Shown here one piece after another: positions 1-10,003 of a DNA stretch of 64,000 bases. Position 1 is the first letter of the stretch. Each line of letters opens with the position of its first letter. Source of the DNA: Phyto melanocephala (lineage: Eukaryota; Arthropoda; Insecta; Diptera; Rhinophoridae). The stretch is from contig OW799236.1 in NCBI GenBank assembly GCA_941918925.1, positions 86,826,213 through 86,890,212 on the forward strand. The letters are read 5' to 3'. The position numbers were made by a program, and so were the translations under genes. The notes beneath the pieces are model-generated. The model did no database searches, was not told the origin of the DNA, and saw only the letters and a program-made list of their open reading frames with translations.

Positions 1-2130
1 GATTCTGTCAAAATTTAAAGGAAATCGATCCAGCCGTTCAACCGTCTATAAAGCACAAACAAACATACAAACACACATTGATTTTTATATGTATATATAG
101 ATGTGAGGGAATTGATAATTTTGTTTTGTTTTTTGGTGACCTCCGAGCAAAACGGGTTTGGACTTAAGAGTAGATTATGGTACCTAGAAGGGTGTAGAAT
201 AAGATGAAATGAGTTAGAATTCTGATAAAAATTTATATACGTAAAAAGCGAACTTGGGAAAACTCGATAAAACAGAAAAACATAAATTTTTTTTAGGCAT
301 GACGTCACCAAAGTCGGCACCCAATCATAACTAACCATACCAAATTGCATCTCCCAACTGAAGGTGTATTCACAATGATAATGCGTTATGAATCTTTAAA
401 TGCGTTTTTCTCAAAACTTCATTTTCACACACTTTTCTCGGAAAAGGTCACATATAAGGAAGAGTAAGAAGAAGATAATACATTAGTGGAATTGTGGTAT
501 TCACCTTAACGTTGTAACACTATACACTTGGAATTGCCTTCTTAATTGTTAGACTAATACTTCCATACTTCAATATTTTTTTTATATAAATCAAAGGTTT
601 CATCCGAGTTTGAGCTGAATTTCAAGTTAGGAATCTATTTTTCTGATCCTAGTGTGGAACTTCTTATAACCAGAGTATCAAAAGTTGGCGATGAAAAACA
701 TTGTCACTTAAAAAAAAACATTCTGGAGTTTGTGCGAGTTTGTGCAACAAAGCAGGTTATGTAATGGTTTCCTGCACGTTGCAGTTTCTTTTTTTTATGC
801 ATTTAAAAACAATTTTTTTGTGAATTTGGGATGACAAAAAAAAAGAAAATTTTTAAATAACTGAAATTAATATCGAAAAAAAAAATAAAATTAATATAAG
901 TCGTTTTAATAAATAACGTGTTAACTCTGACACCTTCTATTATGATGTAGCTTTTACACACTTTTATCGTTTCTATCAACGTTTCGCTTTCAATTTCCAG
1001 CTTTTAGGGTTTATTAATACTAATACACTTTCTCAAAGATTCTATAAAATCGATTTAAAAAGATATTACCAAAGGCATAAAGCTTTTAAATGGAACATTT
1101 AATACAAAATGAAAAATTATTGCAACTCCCAATATCCTCCAAAAAATACATAAATATCAATAAATTATATAAACAATGTTCATTTGTTTTGCCATAAAAC
1201 AAAAACTACAAAACTCATATTTCACGCAAAAAGCAAACAAAAATATAAAAGAAAATAATTTATATTAAAATTGACACGCAAGGAGGAAAAATATTCAACC
1301 CCTGCCTACAACTACATAAATACTAGGAATCAAACCTGCAAATAACATTTACAATCTTTTAGATAAGATTACCAACGACTTCTGGTATAAATTCAGAAAA
1401 AAAATTTTTTTTCTGTTAGACAAATGAAATACAAATCAAAATACAATATTAATGTTTGTTACCAAAAGAACAGTTATTAGTATTTCTTTTTCTTCTTTTT
1501 TTTAAACTACAAGTAATATTTTCATATCACAACATGTTGCTACTGATGATGGCTTTTTATAAGGCCGTTTACCATGTTTTCGGTTAATTTCGTTTTTTTT
1601 GGTTTTTAACTTTTGATGTTTCAGTAACAAATGTCTGGGAAGATGCAAAATATCATAAAAAAAAAGTTTTTAAATCATGAAGTAAAACAATTTATCTTCT
1701 ACTTTTTTTCAATTTTCGAGAAAAATTTTGTATTTGTTTCTTTTTTAAGTTTCTTTTATGAAAAGTTCCCCTGCCCTTAAATTATGGTGGAAAAATTGTA
1801 TGATGAAATTGTAATAGACACACATATTTGTGTATGAATGTAAGTTTGTATTACACAGTATTTTATAACTTTAAACAGCAGTAAATCTTAGTATTTACAG
1901 TGGTTTTAGCCGTTTAAAACAAATATTTAGCTGTACCCTACAGTGTGTAAGTAGAACTTTGGCATACTGCTTTATTCGATATCTTACGTATTAAGAGGCA
2001 ATTTGATTTATTGTAACACTGACAACACTTACTTCATACAACTGTTTTCAATAAATTTAAATAAAAAACCAAATTAGAATTTTATTGCCGATGTTCAAAA
2101 TCTATATCCTAATAAAATCGGTTTAGTATT
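1..2130. other. AT-rich DNA without recognisable gene
   Basis: There are poly-A/T runs and short open frames only. The longest frame (15-350, minus strand) has no recognisable domain and a low-complexity composition. I see no splice-flanked exon, tRNA or transposon terminus here. Confidence 0.6.
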
Positions 2131-2241
2131 TTAGGAGTTACCGGGTGGTTTTATAGAGGTACAAAACTTTAACTTGGTAACACTTTTTTAACTGGCGACC
2201 ATTTTGTCCGCTGTCAAGTTTGGTTTGTTTCGGCATTCCAA

Positions 2242-2838
2242 CATGAGTAGACTCATTTTATGATGCTCAAATTATGATGGCCGTATATCCCGGTTTTTAC
2301 AAGCGAAGTTTGTTAATAAACAAAACTAACGTATTTGGAGTGATAGTAACCCTCATGTGTATGTTGAGACACCGTTACATCCAAAAAAATTTACTGTTAT
2401 GTGTATGGCGGAATCATTGGTCGTTTTTGTGACCGCTATAAAGCCATGATTACTGAATTTATCGTTCATCAATTGAGCAACCATGATGTGCAGGAAAATT
2501 TATGGCGGAAAATTTATGATTAAGACTTAGAAAATATGTGGTTTAAACAGGATGGAACCACTTGCCACACATCAAGCGAGTCAATGGATCTTTTGAAAGA
2601 AAAGTTCAAAAATTGCAAGATTTATCATAGAGGACAAGTGAATTGGCCACCAAGATCGTGCGATTTAACACCTTTAAATCATTTTCTGTGAGGTTTTTTG
2701 AAATCGAAAGTGTACAGCAATAATTCCACAATAGTTCAAGAATCTAAAATAAAATTTATCGCGAAGATATCAACCATTGACATCAGTTTATTAAAAAACA
2801 TGATTGAGAATTTTGTTAAAAGATTGGTTAGTTGGTTC
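2242..2838 (+). pseudogene. Mariner-like DDE transposase relic
   Basis: In shifting plus-strand frames one reads VNKQN, then HVYVETPLHPKKFTV, then MWFKQDGTTCHTS, then QVNWPPRSCDLTPL. These are hallmark blocks of the IS630/Tc1/mariner transposases that are abundant in insects. The second catalytic aspartate lies in the FKQDG block and the third acidic position in the CDLTPL block. The N-terminal DNA-binding part is essentially missing. There are in-frame stops (for example right after the NHFL block) and several indels, so it cannot be functional. The C-terminus breaks off where a LINE fragment begins. Confidence 0.8.
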
Positions 2839-2849
2839 TCGTGGTAGTT

Positions 2850-3215
2850 TGCTTCACGCTAACTGTCAAGTGGAGTCTTAATGACACCGTTTTAAGAACA
2901 CCAAACCACTCGATAGTAAGAGGTCCCCTTAAACAAAAGGTCCAAGGGGAGATGAAGTACTAGACTACCCTGTCACATCAATATATCTCATCAGGTCATT
3001 TAGCCCAACTGCAGTATGTGATTGCCCAGGAATCTGTGCCTCTACGCAGCCAGGGCAGGGCATTCACGGAGAAGATGGAAAACTGATTCCTTCTTCTTTT
3101 TGCTGTTTCTACAGCTATGACAATGGTTATTAAAGAGGTGTCGGAGTCATTCTGCGTACTTTCCTAGTATCCAGTGACCTGTTAACACAGCCAGCAACTT
3201 CAAAATACCAGCGTG
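2850..3215 (-). pseudogene. LINE 3' end fragment (CCHC region after RNase H)
   Basis: On the minus strand one reads ESVFHLLRECPALA followed by RHRFLGNHILQLG, then a short C-terminal tail. This is the cysteine-histidine finger and conserved follow-on block found at the end of ORF2 in I/R1/LOA-type non-LTR retrotransposons. The reading frame has several stops. The same gene region occurs, tandemly duplicated, at 51.1-52.9 kb. It sits inside a mariner transposase relic. I could not find its target-site duplication. Confidence 0.65.
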
Positions 3216-3401
3216 ATTCCGTTGGATTCCGTTTTTAAAAGTTTTAAAAGTAGTAGCCTGCCGATTAAAAAGGGGATGCGGAAAGTTTCACTTTATCGAC
3301 ATAATTTTTAAATTTTTAACAGGAACCTATTTCTAATAAACTGAAATAAAAATATGTTTCTTATTTCAAAAAACTCTTTTCTTTATTAAAAAGGACCACC
3401 C

Positions 3402-4475
3402 ATAATGTTTAATATGAATTTTTTTTTAATTTTGAATGGGTTCAAATATCGATGGAGACAATATTGTACTGCAGCAAGTATAAGGCAATATATAGTCTAC
3501 CTGTTTCGTCTTTTCTTTAACAAATATTTTCCCCTTAACTTTTAAAACAAATAAAAAAACATCAAAATTATATTTATCATGACTAGGGGTGAAAAAGTGT
3601 TGAAAATACATCATCCTTCCTTCGTTTCTTCATATTGTTACACAATTGTGATGCCAAATTTTTCTTATCTCTAAATGTGCAACATGTCAAATCTAATTTG
3701 TGTTGTTTTTATTTTCATTTGTTACAACAACTTCGAAACACAGACTTCTTTCATTTCCCAGTCTTCAAATATAAAAAATGAGAAAAATTATAATAAATGA
3801 AAAAGTTATTTAAACTGTAGAACCAGAAAGTCTATATGATTATAATAAAATGCAAAAATAAAATAACTCCTGTTACCCCCTGCCATGCTTTTACGGTAGT
3901 GCGGATGAATGTGTGTGCATCTCACTGTGTTTAACAATAAAATGTTTTATTCATTTGACAGAAATCGTTTTAAAATCATTATTTGACATTTGTTGATTTT
4001 ATCCCATTAGAGATAATATCATTTGTTGCTGTCGTTAAGGAATTTATTTTTGCTACTTTTAACTTTTAAACATGTTTTTTTTGTTGTCATATTCTTTTCA
4101 TACAAACGTTTACAAGGCTTTGGAATTGTTTTGACATGTCAGTTGTAAGTTAATATTGTAACATTTTAAACTCTAAAAACATATTGACGTTAGAAGATTA
4201 GAATACCAAAAATATTAATTCAATGTTTAATAAAGCATTTTTAATAACATATTTACATATTGAGGCATGTCACAAGTGTTGCCAGTTCGTGATAACCGTA
4301 AAGAATAAATTTTATACAGAAAAAGGCTAAACATTTCAGAGGAGATTTGATTAAAAAGCATCAGTTTTTAGTTGAAAAGCATTTATAGATTTTTTTCTGC
4401 AAACACTAATAACTGACTGTGGTTTATTCAAAAAGTATTCCTTAAAGTTAGTTATTTTTAGAACGTTGTTGACAT
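3402..4475. other. AT-rich DNA without recognisable gene
   Basis: Nothing with coding character or repeat termini was seen. The frame on the minus strand at 3426-3614 lacks any recognisable motif. Confidence 0.55.
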
Positions 4476-4608
4476 AAACAAGTAAGAGTGCTATATTCAG
4501 CCGTGCCGAATCTTCACAATGTGTAGTCATGCAATAACAATTGTTTGTATCACCATTCATCTCATATACATGTAAAAAACATACATATTTATAAACATCC
4601 CATTGCAA
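4476..4608 (-). mobile_element. DINE-1/Helentron-like repeat, 3' end fragment
   Basis: On the minus strand this reads ...CGGCACGGCTGAATATAGC followed by ACTCTTACTTGTTT. It is the same 3' terminus as the copies ending at 26540 and 31090, and is preceded by the shared stretch containing AATGGGATGTTT and TTGCATGACTACAC. Only the last 130 bp are kept. Directly to the right is another fragment of the same family in the opposite orientation, so the locus is a rearranged pair. Confidence 0.75.
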
Positions 4609-4611
4609 AAT

Positions 4612-4690
4612 TTTAAATTGAATCGGTCTATAAACAGCTGAGAAATTATAAAAAAACCTAGACCAGCTCGTCCTTTCGAATGTACTAGTG
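4612..4690 (+). mobile_element. DINE-1/Helentron-like repeat, internal fragment
   Basis: The stretch around ATCGGTCTATAAACAGCTGAG...AAAAAACCTAGACCA matches the internal part of the copies at 26210-26270 and 30570-30650. Its orientation is plus, opposite to the adjoining 3' fragment at 4476-4608. That implies an inversion or two independent insertions. Confidence 0.6.
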
Positions 4691-5039
4691 ACATTTAAAA
4701 AAATTTTATTCAAATTTAATTTTTAATATCTTCTTGTTATTGTACCGAAATTTTACTAAACGTAAGTATGTATGTATAATTATTTTTTTATTTAAGCTTT
4801 AATATATACATGCGAATAAAATTATTATTGTTTTTTCTTACATTTTAATGATTTAATTGTGTGGAGATTTTTGTAGGGAAATTTTTTCAACATGTAAGGA
4901 AACATGTAAGAAATCTATGTCCGGCTGTGCCTAATCTGATAATACGCTACACCATCATGTATACAGGTATAGTAACCACATTGTAGCTTTGATAAGATTT
5001 AATGTTATCTGCCATTTTTCTTTATTATTTCCGACACCA

Positions 5040-5300
5040 TCTTTGATTTCAAATTTTTACATAATTAGAGTTAAGCCTTTTCATTTGATTCCTTTATTCA
5101 TGGGTTGCGAAAAATATATCCTCCATTTTGTTAAGGACGCCATGTTGGATTTAAAATTTTACATGGCTTACTGCATTCTCAGGGTCAAGTCCTATTTATT
5201 GATACCCATATTGTAGGGGTTGATGGGATACATTTCAGTTACTAGATATGACCCATATTTTTATTATATTTTTATTGTACGCCATTTTGTATTTCTGTTG
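5040..5300. repeat. Short diverged tandem repeat (about 105-bp unit, two units)
   Basis: Two successive units share the order ATTT(C/A)AAATTTTTACAT, then an AGAGTTAAGCC/AGGGTCAAGTCC block, then TTCATTTGATTCC/TATTTATTGATACCC, then GCCATGTTG/GCCATTTTG. The open frame at 4989-5216 is simply this repeat read through and shows the duplication in its protein. The parent element was not identified. Confidence 0.5.
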
Positions 5301-5422
5301 AAGCCATTTTATTTGTTTCTTTATAATCTACCTTATGAAACTATAGTTGAAATAATAATTAATAAGTTGAATTAGAAATTAGTGACCGATCTGTTCAAAT
5401 GTTTCTACAAAGAGACATGCAC

Positions 5423-5527
5423 AAAGATGCATATATACATACATACATACATAAAAAAAACATACATACATACATACATACATACATACATAAATACATA
5501 CATACATACACACATACATACATACAA
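5423..5527. repeat. (ACAT)n microsatellite
   Basis: This is an array of about twenty tetranucleotides CATA/ACAT, broken by one A-run and a few substitutions. The open frame 5382-5567 consists of its translation (Tyr-Ile-His-Thr repeats) and is not a gene. A TIR element starts immediately downstream. Confidence 0.9.
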
Positions 5528-5536
5528 ATACTTATA

Positions 5537-6034
5537 CAGCCTTATTCATAACAAAAATTTGGCATAAATGTAAACTTTATTCATAACACACATGCCAAAC
5601 TCTGGCTAACGATGCTAAACTCTTGTTAACGAGCGGCCAAACGTTTGCCTACTTGTGAAAAACAGCTGTTCGGTGTTTTTGTTTTACATTATCAATATTT
5701 TTTACTTACCTTTTCATCCTGTTCCCAATTTTCAAATCGTTTGACTTGCTTTTTCATTTTTATAAAATATTATATTGTTCATTTTTTTTTTAAATTTATT
5801 TTTAAATTTTAAAAATTGTTAGTATTGATGGAAAAAAATGTCAAAATCAGGGATGATATACAAAAAATGGCTGCATTTTTGAGGAGTATCATGCAATTTC
5901 AGAGTTGATTTATAAAAAGTTCTTACGAATAAACTCTGTGCCAACGAGCTGCCAAGCTAAATCGGCATTATAGTTAGAAGCTCGTTGTACGTAGTGTATA
6001 AACTGTGGCTAACTTTTTGCTATGAATAAGGCCG
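5537..6034. mobile_element. Non-autonomous TIR element (498 bp), possible MITE
   Basis: The left end reads CAGCCTTATTCATAACAAAA. The right end, on the other strand, reads CGGCCTTATTCATAGCAAAA, so about 18 of 20 positions match. The element is flanked by the trinucleotide ATA on both sides (5534-5536 and 6035-6037), a possible 3-bp target duplication as in PIF/Harbinger. There is no transposase inside. An internal copy of the TTATTCATAACA motif occurs near 5580. Family assignment is tentative. Confidence 0.6.
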
Positions 6035-6117
6035 ATAGTAAATAAAGTTTTTGCTGGTTTATAACACTGTTTTTTTTCCGAATATTTTGAAAATTTTGGT
6101 GCGATATACTGGTATGT

Positions 6118-6637
6118 TATCGCACAGTTTCTCAGAAAGCCGTTTTTATAACCAGCTATACAATGTCCAGAGACCTTTTAATTGAAGACAAAGTTAAAAT
6201 ATATACTGAACGAAAGCAGAGAAACGAAATAGATTAAATGAAGTTACAAATGGTAAGACTAAGGAAGTTTGCAGGAGAAACGGAACAGTTCTGTTAAGGA
6301 TAGGTGGACCGCAAAACTAATTCCAAGGATTATTGAATGGTTCAGAAGAAAATAGGGAGAGGTAAATTACTACTTACCCCAAACCCTGGCGGGACATGGC
6401 TATTACCGATAATACCTTTTTGGAATAGGAAAAGTTGACGATTCAAGCTGGGACGAAGCTATTGACGATGCTGAACATACTTTCTTTGATTGCGAAAGAC
6501 GAAAACACCAGAGAAAGAAATTAGAGGAGGATATTGATCCCGTAACTATTGGGAGCATAGTCAACAAAATGTTACGCAGAAATAGAAATTGGCAAAAGGT
6601 GGCGAAATACGCAGAGAATATCCTTAAAAAAGATTGA
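6118..6637 (+). pseudogene. R1-type LINE, ORF2 C-terminal relic
   Basis: Plus-strand frames give YRTVSQKAVFITSYTMSRDL, KVKIYTERKQRNEID, RWTAKLIPRIIEWFRRK, GEVNYYL, then GKVDDSSWDEAIDDAEHTFF followed by DCERRKHQRKKLEEDI and a final VAKYAENILKKD-stop. This order (spacer, W-rich block, finger, C-terminal helix) is that of R1-clade elements downstream of the reverse transcriptase. The finger's first cysteine pair is lost and several frameshifts and stops are present. The terminal stop at 6635-6637 is in frame with the last block, so the true ORF end is kept. Confidence 0.8.
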
Positions 6638-6827
6638 CCTGGATAGGGGATTAGCATTACCCGCCTGGACGCAAGCAATATAGTAACGTGACTAAACCAC
6701 TCTTATTCTCTATCCGAAGTAATGCGAATGCGGTTCCGGATAGAGAAAGAAGTTTGTGACGACATTTGATGATCGGAAGGGATATTCCTACCTCACCACA
6801 AAAAAAATAAAAATATGTGCACCACAT
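6638..6827 (+). other. Probable 3' UTR of the R1-type LINE relic
   Basis: Sequence between the LINE stop codon and the Harbinger target site. No poly-A tail or target-site duplication was recognised before the Harbinger insertion truncates it. Confidence 0.4.
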
Positions 6828-6830
6828 CAG

Positions 6831-7740
6831 GGGGGTTACTCTGTATTGCGATGCGTAAGAAAATCTGAGCGAAAATGAACAATTGATACTCTTTAATGCG
6901 ATTGTACGTTTGGCTTTCGCATCTATTATTTTTCTCTTTCGCAAGTGTGGTAGCACCGCACTCTCTAATGCGTTAGCGCATGTCAAAAATTTTTTAATAC
7001 ACACAAATACTTGCGACAACCAAAGAGCAAACGCAAAGGAAGAAAAACATGTAGGTACATACTTAAAATTTTTTACTTTTGATATTTAATCGCCGTGCAG
7101 ACTTCTATTAAGCAACAAGACATTGATTGTTGAGATACCCCAAAAAATGGTCTGGCCCAATTTGGTGTTGGTATCCACCTTGTCCCAGTAATTTTAATGC
7201 AGCGCCTAACTTTATTATATTTGGAATCGATGTCGATCGCATTGCGACTTTCAGATCATCTTGTATACTTTTTAAAACATAAACAAACGCGTCTTTATTA
7301 AGACGAACATTTTGTACAAAACTGAAAAACCAATTCTTTACAATATTTTCCACAACAAATTATTTGATTCTTACATGCGATCGCTTAATGAGAGTATATC
7401 GCACCTACTTCTTAAGATTCTTCTTGTAATTCGTGCAACAGGTTCGTTTTTGTCTTCCATCCATATCGCTACGGAATCCATCACAGTTTTATTTTGCACT
7501 AATAATATTTATAAAATAATATTTATAAAATAACTCACAAAAGCTTTAAGTTTGTTTTGAAATGTAATTTATTTTTCTTATTTTGACAGTTCATAATATC
7601 AATATTAATCAGTGTTGCATACATTAAAAAAAAAATCGCAGAAGTGTTTGCGAAAGAGTTACAGAGTACCAAATTATATTCTTAACGCATTTACCTTTCG
7701 CATAGAATTTGCTTTCGCATCGCAATACAGAGTAACCCCC
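6831..7740 (-). mobile_element. PIF/Harbinger transposon, internally deleted (910 bp)
   Basis: Perfect 25-bp terminal inverted repeats lie at 6831-6855 and 7716-7740, starting GGGGGTTACTCTGTATTGCG. The trinucleotide CAG flanks both ends (6828-6830 and 7741-7743), a 3-bp target duplication of the size PIF/Harbinger produces. Inside, on the minus strand, is the N-terminal part of a HARBI1-like nuclease. The remainder, including the DDE core and the MYB-like partner gene, is deleted. GCGAAAG/CTTTCGC motifs recur next to both ends and are possible subterminal binding sites. The perfect repeats suggest fairly recent mobility, probably in trans. Confidence 0.85.
7108..7481 (-). pseudogene. HARBI1-like transposase, N-terminal fragment
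   Basis: The minus-strand start at 7481 gives MDSVAIWMEDKNEPVARITR, typical of the start of Harbinger nucleases. After a frameshift it continues with RLNKDAFVYVLKSIQDDLKV and then RSTSIPNIIKLGAALKLLGQ-GGYQHQIGPDHFLG. The next block (SQQSMSCCLIEV) needs another frame. This is the N-terminal helical region preceding the DDE core in HARBI1. The catalytic domain is absent, so no activity is possible. It lies entirely inside the 910-bp TIR element, read toward its left end. Confidence 0.85.
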
Positions 7741-7743
7741 CAG

Positions 7744-9079
7744 AGCTTTTTAGATATTAACAGACACACCGACAGACGGACTTATACACAGACATATGTA
7801 CATCGTTCAATATTGCAAAAATTACAAACAGAGCAATAAAACTTTATATATCCTTAGCACTTTATTTAAGCCTAGAGCTATAGATCAGTGTTACTAAAAT
7901 AGATCAGTCAAAACTAATTGTTGTCTAAAAGAACTTATTGTCATTAAACTATATATTTTTCGTTAAGCTTAAAATAAGATATAATTTTTTTTTCAATTTA
8001 AATAAAAAAAATCACTGTAGTTTTATTTTACAAGCTGTACAATGACATTTTAAAATCATTTAATCAAACGTTTTCGAAAATATTAAGCAATTCGAATAAT
8101 AAATTAAATTATAAATTAAGTAACCATTCCAACAACTGATTCGTTAATCTCGATACTAAAATAAAAAAAATAAATAAAAACGAAGTAAATAAATCGAAAC
8201 GAAAGAAATGTTTTTCAAATTGATTGCTGCAAATTGCTTTAATTTACTTACTGACTTTTTGATAACAATATTGCAATTCCTCAGAACTCCTTTTAGCTAC
8301 AACTACGAATTAGTTTTTATCTCACTAAACGTAACAACAAACAGACACAGCCCAATGAGTGCTTTTGCATATGCATGTACCTACATACCAACACACAACT
8401 TAAATATATTAAACACTTACAAATGCAATCGATTGGGAGATGGACAGAACATGTAAAAAAAATCAAAGTTACATACAAACAAACATTTGGATTTTAGCTA
8501 AAGCTTTATATATTTTAAATATCCAAATACGACTGACTGAGTGAATAAGTATTCAAGATTTTCTATACACTCAAAAAACTTTGATAGTCCGCTAGAATGA
8601 TTTAAAGTTTAAATTAGATTCCCGAGAGATGGACATTCGAACGTGATCGAAATTTAAAAATTCTTATTAGAATCTCTATACCTAAAGCACAGCGAACTCG
8701 TTTGTTCGAGTAAAATTTCGATCGTGATCGAATGCCGTAATTTGGCGCCAGATAAACCATCAAGCGCTTGCATAACTGTGTGTGTCCTTTATTCGAAAAA
8801 AAAACTCGTCAATCAGCCTTTTACTTTTAAGTTCGCTGTGTACGTTTACAAGTATGTCGTCATCGGATGATGATTTATTGTTCTTGCCCATATAGCTAAA
8901 TTTTTTACTGGTTGCAGTTCGGCGCAGTCATATAACTAGTTGTAACGAGACTGTGACAGAAGTGATAGATCTCATATGTTATGATTGAAAATAAATAAAT
9001 TCATAATTCGCCTTTCTCTAAATTGGAGAGTACTTTGTTTTTCAAACAAAAATCTTATTAACATCAATTAAAAATTATA
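7744..9079. other. AT-rich DNA with one inverted repeat
   Basis: No gene was recognised. The only structure is the imperfect inverted repeat at 8635-8655 / 8713-8733. The open frame at 8208-8456 has no recognisable motif. Confidence 0.55.
8635..8733. repeat. Imperfect inverted repeat with 57-bp loop
   Basis: The left arm at 8635-8655 starts ATTCGAACGTGATCG. The right arm at 8713-8733, on the other strand, starts ATTCGATCACGATCG. About 18 of 21 positions pair. It may be the ends of a very small MITE or a fold-back relic. No flanking duplication was recognised. Confidence 0.45.
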
Positions 9080-9145
9080 GTGCACTGATGTAGTGGTCAG
9101 AGCATGAAACTTCAAACCAAAAGGCCTTGTTTTGAATTTCGACAG
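9080..9145 (+). repeat. tRNA-like SINE head, degenerate
   Basis: The stretch contains TAGTGGTCAGAGCATG, a good match to the tRNA/RNA polymerase III A box (TRGYNNARNNG). About 25 bp later comes TTGTTTTGAATTTCGAC, which looks like a decayed B box (GGTTCGAATCC). The spacing is that of a tRNA-derived SINE head. The acceptor-stem pairing is not evident, so it is not a tRNA gene. Confidence 0.45.
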
Positions 9146-9606
9146 AGACAAAAGAATTCATAGCTCTTGATGTATTAAAAAACGACAATAAGTATGTAAC
9201 TATTCTAATGTGAAAAGCAATTGTACATTTCTAACCACATACTAGTTACAATATCTACAGGGTGGTGACTAGTGCAGTTTTGTTGGAAAGAAAAACTTCA
9301 AGCTTTACATTTCATAAAGATGGCAAGCTTGGGTAATCTTCAGTAAAGCCTGGTACTCTGTTTTAATATGTAAAAAATATTGAACAATTTTAGATATTTA
9401 ACACGAATAATTTGACGTACAAAAATAATTTTTAAATCAATCGAACAAAAAGAATTGATCAGCTTTTGTTTTGGAATTTCATACCAAAGAAATATTGTTC
9501 ACATAAATTCATACGAAATAAAATGTTGCTGAAATGTTGACAAAGCATTTCACTTCTTTCATTATTTTCTGTTAAAAAAGTGCAAGGACGGCTAATACAT
9601 ATAAAT

Positions 9607-10003
9607 ATGACTGACGTTGATGTAGATGTTCCCTTAGCTACTCCCGCTGTAGATGGCACCATGAGCATAAATCATCAAGCATTGCAAGAAGTTTTGAAGA
9701 AATCTTTGATTGTTGATGGTCTTGTACATGATATAACACCAAGCTTGCAACGCTTTAGACAAACACTAAGCTGTTTTGTGTATCTTGGTTTAGTCTTTTG
9801 ACGACCCCAGCTACAAAAAGCTCGTTACTGTCCTCTGTCATAAGCATCAAATCATTTTGATCCGTGTCGATTCCCACAATAGACTCGGTGAGTCCGGTTT
9901 GTGCAAAATGGAGATTTACGGCTGTTCCATTCGTGTTATCAAAGACTTTGGTGAGGAAACCCAAGCAGCGGATGTCGTTAAGCAGCAACTAAGACAAAAC
10001 AGC
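9607..10003 (+). pseudogene. RpS12: Ribosomal protein S12 (eS12) processed pseudogene
   Basis: The frame opens at the ATG at 9607 with MTDVDVDVPLATPAVDG and ALQEVLKKSLIVDGLVHDI, then FDDPSYKKLVTVLC in another frame, then HQIILIRVDSHNRLGE and VIKDFGEETQAADVVKQQLR ending QNS. This is the fly cytosolic RpS12 protein (small 40S subunit, about 139 residues) over its full length without introns. Defects are a frameshift near 9740, an in-frame stop after the next block, a deletion of about a dozen residues in the KIDKEG region, and loss of the stop codon. The upstream stretch ending AAGTGCAAGGACGGCTAA, preceded by a pyrimidine-rich run, looks like a retrocopied 5' UTR. No poly-A tail or target duplication was identified. 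The lack of introns and the decay indicate an old LINE-mediated retrocopy. Confidence 0.92.

Larger units (their letters stand above)
2143..3401 (+). mobile_element. Tc1/mariner-superfamily element relic, interrupted by a LINE fragment
   Basis: The left end begins GGGTGGTTTTATAG and the right end, read from the other strand, begins GGGTGGTCCTTTTT. This is a short imperfect terminal inverted repeat of the kind bounding IS630/Tc1/mariner transposons. Between them lies a degenerate transposase on the plus strand, cut by a foreign minus-strand LINE 3' fragment at about 2850-3215. After the cut, the sequence up to about 3300 still resembles the transposase C-terminus. The boundaries rest on the short repeats, and a TA target duplication is not clear. 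Confidence 0.55.

Noticed and set aside
299..330. TGACGTCA palindrome as a CRE-type promoter site
   Set aside because: A single 8-bp palindrome in 64 kb with no promoter elements or gene next to it is not evidence of regulation.
4351..4713. 120-codon minus-strand frame
   Set aside because: It runs through two oppositely oriented DINE-like fragments and has no domain.
5382..5567. Open frame of 61 codons with Tyr-Ile-His-Thr repeats
   Set aside because: It is the translation of the ACAT microsatellite, not a gene.
6657..7019. 120-codon minus-strand frame
   Set aside because: It spans the left end of the Harbinger element including its TIR, which cannot be a conserved coding exon.
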